Assembly (NCBI GenBank): GCA_963779225.1
Contig: CAVZWW010000003.1
Coordinates: 1,488,001-1,552,000, forward strand
Reading direction: 5' to 3'
Length of the DNA stretch: 64,000 bases
DNA from: CAVPCZ01 sp963779225
GTDB lineage: Bacteria > Bacteroidota > Ignavibacteria > UBA10030 > UBA6906
The notes beneath the pieces are model-generated. The model saw only the letters and a program-made list of their open reading frames with translations. It did not search any database and was not told where the DNA came from. This document shows positions 1 to 7,978 of the stretch, one piece after another. Each line of letters begins with the position of its first letter. Position 1 is the first letter of the stretch. A program made the position numbers and the translations under genes.

Positions 1-2
1 TT

Positions 3-698
3 TGCCTGATCCTCTTCCCGATCCTGGCTGTCGTCCGGGGGCGGAGCGACTACAAATTTCATCTCTACAATATCAGATGTGCATGGCTGTGGACTCTCAA
101 CGATCTGAAATGGATCATGCTGATGGGCCTCGCGGCGATCAGCAAGAAGATCGTTCTTCCCGAGCAGGGGAAGTTCAACGCTGCGGAGAAGATCAATTTC
201 ATGTCCTTGATGGTCTCTTGCCCTATCTTCATTGTCACGGGCATCATGATCTGGGTGCATCAACTGGGCTGGGCCGCATGGCTGATCCATAGTTTTGCAG
301 CCCTGATGGCAAGCCCCACGATGCTCGGCCACATCTACATGGCGACAATAAATCCCGACACCCGCAGCGGTCTCGGGGGAATGATTTCAGGGTACGTTGA
401 CCGGCAGTGGGCGAGGCATCACTATGGACTCTGGTACAAGGAAAACTTTGAACGAACAGTGAGGACGGGCGCAACAGTCCCGACGTTGTTTCACCCCCCG
501 GACCACCGCGTCCACATCCGTTGTTCCTCCTGCAAAGAGAATATGGTGGTGTCCTGGACCTGGATCCTGGAAAAGATATTCACAGCACAATCCATAGTCT
601 GCCCGCGATGTGGCGTGACGCTCAAGGCGATTAGTACGATCACGAACCAGCAAGAACTGGAGTGGATCCAGAACCACCTCGACCCTGCCGCCAAGTAA
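3..698 (+). CDS. Formate dehydrogenase cytochrome b (gamma) subunit with C-terminal zinc ribbon, 5' truncated
   Basis: Frame 3 is open from the window edge, so the start lies upstream; the first visible ATG (117) is internal. The sequence matches the membrane cytochrome b subunit of respiratory formate dehydrogenases (FdnI/FdoI type), which passes electrons from the Fe-S subunit to quinone. Visible marks are the 'GKFNAAEKINF' segment, hydrophobic helices, a membrane His in 'HSFAAL' and 'GHIYMA', and the family's closing stretch 'GMISGYVDRQWARHH'. After that stretch, where E. coli FdnI ends, about 70 residues follow with two CxxC pairs (CSSC and CPRC, 32 residues between), a zinc-ribbon pattern not usual for this family. 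The Fe-S and catalytic subunits would be upstream, outside the window. Family assignment is firm; the tail's role is unknown. Confidence 0.8.
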   Translation, partial: CLILFPILAVVRGRSDYKFHLYNIRCAWLWTLNDLKWIMLMGLAAISKKIVLPEQGKFNAAEKINFMSLMVSCPIFIVTGIMIWVHQLGWAAWLIHSFAALMASPTMLGHIYMATINPDTRSGLGGMISGYVDRQWARHHYGLWYKENFERTVRTGATVPTLFHPPDHRVHIRCSSCKENMVVSWTWILEKIFTAQSIVCPRCGVTLKAISTITNQQELEWIQNHLDPAAK

Positions 699-816
699 TA
701 CCGCCACCTCGATTTCACAGTCGTGGATGCGCCAACGTTCGAGCTCCTCACCATTGTAGCAGCGCCTGCGCGGCAGGAAGTCGACAAGACGGCAGAAGCC
801 CGCCCCGTTCCAGGTC

Positions 817-2910
817 TCACAGAACCCGTCGATAGACGAATACCACCGCTGGCTCGGTCGACCGCCGCGTCGTACGCCACTCCGAAACGGTGAGGGTCAT
901 GATGTCGGTCGACAGCGTGTACTCGCTCGTGGATGTGGCCGGGAACTTCCCCTGTGACGTTTCCAGATCCAGCATTGATGTCACCACCAGCGTTTCTCCG
1001 TCCGCCTTCCACGCAGCCGAGCTCACTATACTGTCCGACCAGCCGGCGGAGTACCCCATCCGCCGCGTCATCTCCTCCGGCGAGCCGACAGGTGCACCCC
1101 CGATGACAAGCGTCTTCGAGGTCCTCAACTGCCGGTGATGGACGTATCTCTGCTCAAGTGCCGTCGTCGTCATGGTGATGACGTTGCCCCGCAGGTCGAT
1201 CTCCAACTCAAATGCAGTCGGGAAGATGTTCGTGCTCTTCGCAGGGTCGAGTTTCCAGCGGCCGGAAAATGCGGGACGCCGGACCAGAAAACGTTTCGTC
1301 ATCGTCGGCCGCTTGCCCGCCCTGATCATGAACTCCCTGGGCGGGACGACCTCAAATTCCGCCCCCAGACGGTCCACGATGTCCTTCATCCGTTTGACAT
1401 CGTTGTCCTCACGGACGTGCACGGGGAGAAAATAGGGCCTCCGGGGATTGATGCGCGCGAGCTCCTGAAGATCCTCCACCACCTCGTCCCGCGATTTCCG
1501 GACGTCGACATAATAGTTGTAGGAAATGAGCGGACGGCCTTCACGGCAGTCGTAGGTATTGGCCGGACCGTAGCCGTTCAAGAACCCGGCAGCCGCAGGT
1601 ATGTTCTCGTAGTAGGCATCTACAACTCTCTCCGTCAGGTCGGCATTTCCGACCGCGTGGTCCCCTTCGGAAAAGTCCATAATGCCGAATACATGGAGAT
1701 CCATCCGGCGCATCAGTGTGTCCTCCCGGCGCAGTACACCGGGGAGTTTGTCGGACGGGAAATACTTCGGGTAGAAATACCCCGGCCCGCTCAGGCTTCC
1801 GATGAAGTGGTCATTCGGGGTGGCACTTTCATAATAGTACTGAAGTAACGCCGGAGCAACATCGAAGTATTCTTCGTTCGCCTCCCAGCCGTAGGGGATT
1901 TCACCTCTGCCCGGACGGTTCCACGATCCGATGCCCAGTCCATCGCTTTCAATGAGGGTGATATACACCTTGTCCTCGACTCTGGGATCCGGGTTGAATG
2001 CTCCCTTCTGCTTGAAACGGAAGTCGGGTGACACCGGCACCTTTCCGTGGAAGCTCATGTTCGGCAGGGACGCGAGCCCCTCCGCCATAACAAGCGCATG
2101 CCGCGACAGCATCGTGATGTGTTCCTCTTCCTTGTCTTTACAGTAGGAGTGCCAGCCGTACACATACGCATACGGATGCATTTCGCCCATGATTCTGTCG
2201 GCGAGTTCATATTCCGCTCCGGCTCCGGGGCGTGCGGACAGGTCAGTGCAGAACGCCTTATGCACGATGGCGAAATCCGCGATGGCGGGACGCATTCCGG
2301 GACCATTCTTCAACCCTCTGCAGTGTTCACCGAGATACACCAGGTAGTCCCGGCTGCATCGCGGCCAGTATTCGTTGTAGGCCCACTGGAAGATCTCGGC
2401 GTCAGTTTTTCCCCGGAACTTGTTACGGAAGTCGGCAACGGGTTTCAGGCCGAGCTTTTTCATCAGCGGGAGATGTTCCTCGGTCACAACAAGGGCATCC
2501 TCGAGGCCGGCAACTGTGAACGATACCATGAGGGACGCCAGAACCCCCGTATCCCAGACTACGCACGCCTTCAATGATGACCGGTACCGCTGCACGACCT
2601 CTTCCACCGACTTCATGTCGGTCGTGCGAATGCCATGACGCTTCTGATAGTATTCCAGAATCTGTTTCGTGCCGGCATGCTGGTGAATATCCGGATAGAC
2701 AAGGTAAATGTTGGCGCCGTTTTTGTTGGCCAGTCCCTGGAGGCTGATCAGAAGGGCCTGGCGGGGAAGATCTCCGGCTGCTTCCCAGTCGCCGGCGATG
2801 TCGATCACGGTGACTCCGGGGGTGTCCGTTCGGGGAAAATCGGCAAATGTTCTCGCGTACAGTGCGGAAAGAAGCAGCGTGCATAGGAAATAGAGCATTC
2901 TCCGGTTCAT
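817..2910 (-). CDS. GxGYxYP-family secreted glycosidase-like protein
   Basis: A 697-residue secreted protein with an N-terminal signal peptide (MNRRMLYF, hydrophobic core, cleavage near residue 23). It carries the motif GPGYFYP at about residues 375-381, which names the GxGYxYP family of putative glycoside hydrolases, preceded by the acidic 'ESDGLGIGSW' strand end typical of that barrel. From about residue 545 a second domain begins (FSGRWKLDPAKS), a beta-rich lipocalin-like module with a 'GRW' opening. No experimental substrate is established for the family as far as I know. It is transcribed away from the penicillin-acylase gene and has no obvious operon partner. Family call is solid; enzymatic role is inferred. 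Confidence 0.75.
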   Translation of the reverse strand: MNRRMLYFLCTLLLSALYARTFADFPRTDTPGVTVIDIAGDWEAAGDLPRQALLISLQGLANKNGANIYLVYPDIHQHAGTKQILEYYQKRHGIRTTDMKSVEEVVQRYRSSLKACVVWDTGVLASLMVSFTVAGLEDALVVTEEHLPLMKKLGLKPVADFRNKFRGKTDAEIFQWAYNEYWPRCSRDYLVYLGEHCRGLKNGPGMRPAIADFAIVHKAFCTDLSARPGAGAEYELADRIMGEMHPYAYVYGWHSYCKDKEEEHITMLSRHALVMAEGLASLPNMSFHGKVPVSPDFRFKQKGAFNPDPRVEDKVYITLIESDGLGIGSWNRPGRGEIPYGWEANEEYFDVAPALLQYYYESATPNDHFIGSLSGPGYFYPKYFPSDKLPGVLRREDTLMRRMDLHVFGIMDFSEGDHAVGNADLTERVVDAYYENIPAAAGFLNGYGPANTYDCREGRPLISYNYYVDVRKSRDEVVEDLQELARINPRRPYFLPVHVREDNDVKRMKDIVDRLGAEFEVVPPREFMIRAGKRPTMTKRFLVRRPAFSGRWKLDPAKSTNIFPTAFELEIDLRGNVITMTTTALEQRYVHHRQLRTSKTLVIGGAPVGSPEEMTRRMGYSAGWSDSIVSSAAWKADGETLVVTSMLDLETSQGKFPATSTSEYTLSTDIMTLTVSEWRTTRRSTEPAVVFVYRRVL

Positions 2911-3047
2911 CGTTTCATCCTTGAAGGTGTGAAGTGGGGGACCCGACAGGAACGAACATACACATCCAGGATCATGTATGCAAGGTGCACGGCCGAAATC
3001 AAACGGGAGAGTCCTCGAGTCCAGATGTCTTGACTGCCTGATGCCTG

Positions 3048-3076
3048 TTGATTTCTCCGGGCGTCAGCTGTATATT
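3048..3076 (+). promoter_or_regulatory. Candidate promoter for the acylase gene
   Basis: Within the 353-base gap between the divergent genes, TTGATT (3048-3053) and TATATT (3071-3076) are separated by 17 bases. The -10 continues as TATATTG, which also resembles the TAnnTTTG box of Bacteroidota promoters. The rest of 2911-3263 shows no gene or clear repeat. Confidence 0.4.
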
Positions 3077-3263
3077 GTCAGCTCAGTCCTCCACCATGTA
3101 CAACCGTGCAGCCCGGGAATATGCTCTGTTGGCAATTTCAAACCGCCAGCGTTGACGCCTTCCCGGTGCCTCGGCCCGGTTGGATGTTCATCCTGAGTTT
3201 CGCTCGGGCACAAGGAGAATCGCCACAAAGAACGGGGTTGACAGGCCTCTCGTGCACAGCGCG

Positions 3264-5819
3264 ATGAAGTGGTTTCGATCGATCCTCCTCAGCCTCCTGA
3301 CCGCAGGCCTCTTTGTCCTCCTCAACTTCAAACACGACGGCGATATCCCTCCGCCGGGAAAATTCTTCAATCCGTTCGCCGGTTTCTGGCAGAACAACGG
3401 CTCCAGCGATGAACTTCCCGAAACGTTCGATGTAAAGAGCGTGCATGAAACCGTGCGCATTGTGTGGGACGACCGCCGTGTTCCGCATATCTTCGCTGCA
3501 AATACCCATGATCTCTTCTTTGCCCAGGGCTACTGTACGGCGAGAGACCGTCTCTGGCAAATGGACTTCCAGGCCCGGGCGGCTGCCGGACGGCTGTCTG
3601 AGGTGGCCGGTGCGCGCACGCTCGAAGCGGATCGGTTTCACCGGCGCATCGGGTTGAACGTCGCGGCGGAACTGGTGTCGCGCAACATCCTGAGAGACCC
3701 GTTCTTGCGCGATGCGGTAGAGGCCTTCTGCAGCGGCGTGAATGCATGGCTCAATGACCTTGATGAACGACACTTCCCCGTCGAATTCAAAATCCTCGAT
3801 TACCGTCCCGAGGAATGGACCGTTCTGAAAACCGCTCTCATCTTCTCCAATTTCTCCCTGATTCTGTCCTTCGCAAGTACCGATGCCGCTCTGACCAACG
3901 TCCGGGATATTCTGGGCGACAGTGTTCTGTCGACCCTGTACCCGGATGTTCTTCCCTTTGTTGATCCCATTGTCCCCCCGGGGACCCCCTGGGAATTCAT
4001 GCCGGAATCCGTGAAGAGCCCTGAGAACAGGAAGTCTCCCATAAGGTTCTCCCCTCCGGGGGCTCCACGGGAGTCCGTCCCGCTATCTGAAGAGATCCCT
4101 GCCCGCGGGAACAACGCTGCCCACCCGTCAAGTCCGGGAAGAGGAGAGACAATACGTCAGCAGGTCACACAGATCGAAAAGCGGGCTGGTCGGGAGGAAG
4201 TGTTCAAAGGAAGCAACAATTGGGCGGTCTCCGGAACACGGACGGCAAACGGCCGGCCGATCCTCTGCAACGATCCGCATCTCAGCCTTACGCTTCCCTC
4301 GATCTGGTATGAAATCCAGCTCGTTTCTCCCGAGATGAACGTCTACGGTGTATCATCGCCCGGTGCGCCGGGAGTACTCATCGGCTTCAACAAGCGGATC
4401 GCCTTCGGCGAGACAAATGCCGGGTCTGATGTGCTTGACTGGTACAGGATCACCTTCAGAGACTCATCGCTGAATGAGTATCTCCACGACAAACGCTGGC
4501 GGCCGACGAGCAGGCGCATTGAGGTCATCACTGTCAGGGGTGCCGCGACCGTTGTTGACACCGTCGTGCACACCCATCACGGTCCTGTGATTGCCGGCCC
4601 CGGTCGGCGTTCGACCGACCGGAGAGTTCCCTCTGGCTGTGCGATGCGATGGAGTGCGCTCGACTCAACGAACACGCCCGACACCTTCCTGAAGATCAAT
4701 AGGGCGGGCACGTACGACGAATTCGTGCGCGCACTGGAGAGCTTCCACGGCCCGCCGCAGAATTTCGCCTACGCGGACGTTGACAACAACATCGCAATAT
4801 GGCATAATGGCAAATTGCCGCTTCGCCCGAAGGAGCAGGGGAAGTTCGTGTGCGATGGGACCGATCCCGCCACCGAATGGCAGGGATGGGTTCCGCATGC
4901 CCATCTGCCCCATGTTCTTAATCCGCCCCGCGGGTTTGTGAGCTCTGCCAATCAACCGCCAGCCGACAGCACGTATCCGTACTACCTTGGTTGGACATAC
5001 GTGGGATTCGAACGCTCCACACGGATCAATGAACGACTGCGGAGCGTGGAGAAAGCAACAATCGAAGACATGATGGCGCTGCAAAAGGACATCGTCAACC
5101 CACGGGCTTTGAAAGCGTTGCCTGTGCTCCTCCCGTTGATCGATGAGCGATCCTTAAACCCGGAGGAGGCGAAGGCGTTCAACGAGCTGACAGGCTGGGA
5201 GTGCGATTATGACACCTTTTTGATTGCTCCCCAGGTGTTCGAGTACTGGTGGAGGGAGATCCACAGAAACATCTGGCAGGACGATCTCCGGCAAAACGGG
5301 GTGCCCCTTCTTCAGCCGGGGGCTGATGTCACGCTTCACTTGCTGCTCTCGGATGTGCGGAATCCCTTTATTGACAATCGCGACACCCCGGGGATTGAAA
5401 CGTTAGAACAGGTGGTGCGACAGGCATTCTCTACAGCCGTCCGGAAACTGACAAAAGATCTGGGACCCTTTGGTGCCGGCTGGTCATGGGGCACGTCACG
5501 CGGCACGAACATACGGCACCTCGCCCGGCTGCCCGGACTGGGACGGTCCAAGCTTCAGACGGTGGGCAACAATACCACCGTGAACGCCATCACAGGGGGG
5601 GGAGGCCCTTCGTGGCGAATGGTTGTTGATCTGGACTCGACCCCGAAGGGGTGGGGAGTGTATCCGGGCGGGCAATCGGGGAACCCCGGCTCGGCCTTCT
5701 ATGATAATTTCGTGGACACCTGGTTGCGGGGGCAATACTATGATCTGGTCTTCTTGAACACCCCGGAAGAGAACAATGAGCACGCGGTCGGCACAACAAC
5801 GATGGCAGCCGTGAAATGA
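3264..5819 (+). CDS. Penicillin acylase family Ntn hydrolase (peptidase S45)
   Basis: An 851-residue precursor of the N-terminal nucleophile acylase family (penicillin G acylase, AHL/cephalosporin acylases), which cleaves amide bonds of acylated substrates. The motif FKGSNNWAV marks the self-cleavage site; its Ser (about residue 317) becomes the catalytic N-terminus of the beta chain. 'RPILCNDPHLSLTLPS' follows, as usual. Residues 1-20 form a single hydrophobic anchor or signal (MKWFRSILLSLLTAGLF). I chose ATG 3264 because it places this segment at the N-terminus; an in-frame ATG at 3180 would add 28 polar residues and neither has a good ribosome site. Its stop overlaps the next gene by 4 bases (ATGA), so the two are probably co-translated. 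Substrate (beta-lactam, acyl-homoserine lactone, acylated peptide) cannot be read from sequence. Confidence 0.85.
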   Translation: MKWFRSILLSLLTAGLFVLLNFKHDGDIPPPGKFFNPFAGFWQNNGSSDELPETFDVKSVHETVRIVWDDRRVPHIFAANTHDLFFAQGYCTARDRLWQMDFQARAAAGRLSEVAGARTLEADRFHRRIGLNVAAELVSRNILRDPFLRDAVEAFCSGVNAWLNDLDERHFPVEFKILDYRPEEWTVLKTALIFSNFSLILSFASTDAALTNVRDILGDSVLSTLYPDVLPFVDPIVPPGTPWEFMPESVKSPENRKSPIRFSPPGAPRESVPLSEEIPARGNNAAHPSSPGRGETIRQQVTQIEKRAGREEVFKGSNNWAVSGTRTANGRPILCNDPHLSLTLPSIWYEIQLVSPEMNVYGVSSPGAPGVLIGFNKRIAFGETNAGSDVLDWYRITFRDSSLNEYLHDKRWRPTSRRIEVITVRGAATVVDTVVHTHHGPVIAGPGRRSTDRRVPSGCAMRWSALDSTNTPDTFLKINRAGTYDEFVRALESFHGPPQNFAYADVDNNIAIWHNGKLPLRPKEQGKFVCDGTDPATEWQGWVPHAHLPHVLNPPRGFVSSANQPPADSTYPYYLGWTYVGFERSTRINERLRSVEKATIEDMMALQKDIVNPRALKALPVLLPLIDERSLNPEEAKAFNELTGWECDYDTFLIAPQVFEYWWREIHRNIWQDDLRQNGVPLLQPGADVTLHLLLSDVRNPFIDNRDTPGIETLEQVVRQAFSTAVRKLTKDLGPFGAGWSWGTSRGTNIRHLARLPGLGRSKLQTVGNNTTVNAITGGGGPSWRMVVDLDSTPKGWGVYPGGQSGNPGSAFYDNFVDTWLRGQYYDLVFLNTPEENNEHAVGTTTMAAVK

Positions 5820-6196
5820 AAAAGGTCTTCATCTCGGCCGCCCTGATATTCCTCCTCCAGACTGCAACGCCGTACTGGTGGTGGGTGATGGCCGTTCCTC
5901 TTGTCGTGGCGTTTGCCACCCGGGTCTCGACCCTGGGGGGATTCCGGCTCGGACTGATCAGTGCTGGGGCAGTGTGGACCCTTGCCTCGTTGATCCTGTT
6001 TGTCACCCAGAGTCAAATCATCGCGATGCGCATCGCATCGATGATGAGCCTTGGCAGTGGATGGATACTCGTGCTGCTAACGGGTTTCATCGGCATGCTG
6101 ACGGGAGGTGTCGCCGGCGCAACAGGAGCGGCTCTACGGTCGAGCCTCACCCGGAATGCCGGTCCGCATGTGACGCCGTCATCAACTGTTACGTAG
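5816..6196 (+). CDS. Small polytopic membrane protein, function unknown
   Basis: A 126-residue protein whose start overlaps the acylase stop codon (ATGA), indicating translational coupling. It is almost wholly hydrophobic, with about four predicted membrane segments (roughly residues 4-18, 22-38, 44-64 and 78-106) and a short polar tail. An aromatic cluster PYWWW lies in the second segment. I do not recognise a family. The coupling suggests it supports the acylase, for example in anchoring or export, but this is inference only. Confidence 0.6.
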   Translation: MKKVFISAALIFLLQTATPYWWWVMAVPLVVAFATRVSTLGGFRLGLISAGAVWTLASLILFVTQSQIIAMRIASMMSLGSGWILVLLTGFIGMLTGGVAGATGAALRSSLTRNAGPHVTPSSTVT

Positions 6197-6507
6197 AGAA
6201 AGCACGTCTTTCAAGAGAGCAACAATGCTGTCAACACCCCGGACTCTCCGCGACCTCCCTTTCTCAATCTTCTGCCTCACCTCCTCTGCCCTCACCAGTC
6301 ATACGGTGTCTCTCCGGCTGGACCCGAAGCTTTTCAGGAAATCTCCCCTGTGCATATTTCGCCCCGGGTTTCGTATATTGTACGTCATGCCCGGGTGATC
6401 AGCCGACCGGGGCTGCTCCCTCATGGTATCGGCCGTTCCGTCTACAGCTTCTGCTGAAGCTGTGTATTGACACCCTCAACACAAAGTAGCAGAGGAAAAA
6501 AAGGCCT
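6197..6507 (+). other. Intergenic region with a perfect short hairpin
   Basis: 311 bases without a convincing gene. It contains a perfect 8-base-pair stem with a TGCT loop (ACAGCTTC / GAAGCTGT, 6444-6463) about 45 bases upstream of the next start, followed by no U-run, so a 5'-leader structure is more likely than a terminator. A TATATTG box occurs at 6374-6380 without a clear partner -35. Confidence 0.4.
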
Positions 6508-6825
6508 ATGAAGCACGCACGCATTACCTCCGAAGAAGAATACTTTCTCAAACATGAGATGGAACTGAGGAGAAAGACACAGGCAGCGCACGAGCAGAAG
6601 CTCAAAGCCGATGAAAAGAAAAGGCTCAAGGATCTGCATTACATGCGTTGCCCGAAGTGCGGGATGGAATTGACGGAAATCGAATTCCGCGGGGTCAGAG
6701 TGGATAAATGTTTCTCTTGCGAAGGAACCTGGTTCGACACGGGTGAAGTCGAAGCCGCCACCAATCTCGGGAAGCCCGCCCTCGATGGCATCTTTGCGAT
6801 CTTCAAAAAGGAAAAAAAGGCCTGA
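6508..6825 (+). CDS. TFIIB-type zinc-ribbon protein (zf-TFIIB)
   Basis: A 105-residue protein. The first 45 residues are a charged helix (Glu/Lys/Arg-rich, likely coiled coil). They are followed by a zinc ribbon with two Cys pairs, CPKC and CFSC, and the signature 'MELTEIEFRGVRVDKCFSC' then 'GTWFDTGE', which is diagnostic of the bacterial zf-TFIIB family. A purine-rich AGAGGAAAAAAAGG lies just before the ATG. The cellular role of the family is not known. It sits directly upstream of the SbcD/SbcC-like pair, with which it may share a transcript. Confidence 0.8.
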   Translation: MKHARITSEEEYFLKHEMELRRKTQAAHEQKLKADEKKRLKDLHYMRCPKCGMELTEIEFRGVRVDKCFSCEGTWFDTGEVEAATNLGKPALDGIFAIFKKEKKA

Positions 6826-6847
6826 GGGGTGGCCGGATGCCTCTATC

Positions 6848-7978
6848 GTGAATATCCGAATCGTCCATACCGCCGATAACCATATCGGCCTCAAATTCAA
6901 GAGCCGGCAGTATCCTCCGGGGGTCAGAAGCACACTCGTGCAGGAGCGGCTGGATGCTCTCTCTCGTGTGATCACAACCGCCAACGAACGGGAAGCTCAC
7001 TTCCTTGTCGTGGCCGGCGATCTCTTTGATTCTGTGCATGTCTCGCAGAGCGACATCAAGAGCGTGGCGGACATCCTCAGGACGTTCAGCGGCAAACACG
7101 TCGTGGTACTCCCCGGAAATCACGACTTCCTGGAACAAACGGAGGATTCTCTCTGGAGGACCTTCCGTCGTTTATTGCCCGAACACCTCCTTCTCCTTCT
7201 GGACAGGCCTGAACCGTTTGACATCGAAGTGGCTGACCGCCATATCGTGTTCTTTCCTGCTCCCTGTACAAGTAAACACTCAAAGACGAATGCCATCGGC
7301 TGGGTGGCGCCGGCAGCGAAAGATCCCGCACATATCAACATCGGTGTAGCTCACGGCAGTATTCAGGGTGTCTCGCCGGACTTCACCGAAACATACTATC
7401 CGATGACCGAAAAGGAGCTTCGCAATGCCGGACTCTCCTTCTGGTTGACCGGACACACGCACGTAAGAATTCCGGGGGAAAAGCGGCCGGAAGGTGCACT
7501 CTATTATATACCCTCGACACATACACCGGACGGGTTCGACTGCTCACACGAAGGCTCCGCCTGGTACATCGAGGTGGATGCGGCCGGAAAAGCCACCGCC
7601 GAGGCGTTCAGGACAGGCGCCATCCGGTTTGCTGATTACGAGAAGTCCGTGAACTCCGCTGCAGATATTCAGCTTCTCTCCAGCGAACTCGCCGCGCAAG
7701 ATCTTCCTCGCACCCTCGTCAAGATGCAGCTGAAGGGGAGATTGTCAGAGGAAGATCGCCGGTTGCTGGATTCGCTGCTACAGAGCGTGCGGGAACAAAG
7801 CCCGTATTGTGAGATCGACCTGAATGCCGTCTCGCTGAATGTCGATCAGGCCTATATCGACAAAACCCACCCGAAAGGATCCCTTGCCCATCGGCTTCTG
7901 ACCGCGCTTGCGGCAAAACCGCAGGACAGTCTCGCCCTTCAATTGGCCCATGAGCTGGTGGAGGAAGCGCGGCGATGA
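6848..7978 (+). CDS. SbcD/YhaO-like metallophosphoesterase (DNA repair exonuclease subunit)
   Basis: A 376-residue calcineurin-like phosphoesterase of the SbcD/Mre11/YhaO group, the nuclease partner of an SbcC/Rad50-like ATPase. All metal-site motifs are present: DNH (D10, H12), GDLFDS (D58), PGNHD (N91, H92), a 'GVAHGS' His and GHTH. The start is taken as GTG 6848 because the family's first strand (NIRIVHTADNHIG) begins there; upstream in-frame codons only extend into the zinc-ribbon gene. It overlaps the following ATPase gene by 4 bases (ATGA), as expected for a two-subunit complex. Length and gene order fit the YhaO/YhaN arrangement better than E. coli SbcD/SbcC. Confidence 0.82.
   Translation: MNIRIVHTADNHIGLKFKSRQYPPGVRSTLVQERLDALSRVITTANEREAHFLVVAGDLFDSVHVSQSDIKSVADILRTFSGKHVVVLPGNHDFLEQTEDSLWRTFRRLLPEHLLLLLDRPEPFDIEVADRHIVFFPAPCTSKHSKTNAIGWVAPAAKDPAHINIGVAHGSIQGVSPDFTETYYPMTEKELRNAGLSFWLTGHTHVRIPGEKRPEGALYYIPSTHTPDGFDCSHEGSAWYIEVDAAGKATAEAFRTGAIRFADYEKSVNSAADIQLLSSELAAQDLPRTLVKMQLKGRLSEEDRRLLDSLLQSVREQSPYCEIDLNAVSLNVDQAYIDKTHPKGSLAHRLLTALAAKPQDSLALQLAHELVEEARR

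Noticed and set aside
5000..5016. GTGGGATTCGAACGC, like a minus-strand tRNA T-arm
   Set aside because: It lies inside the acylase coding sequence (VGFERS) and no cloverleaf can be drawn.
6374..6380. TATATTG box as promoter of the zinc-ribbon gene
   Set aside because: No -35 element at suitable spacing was found.
7005..7349. Long alternative-frame openings inside the SbcD-like gene
   Set aside because: They are shadows of a gene with complete metal motifs; their residue composition is not protein-like.
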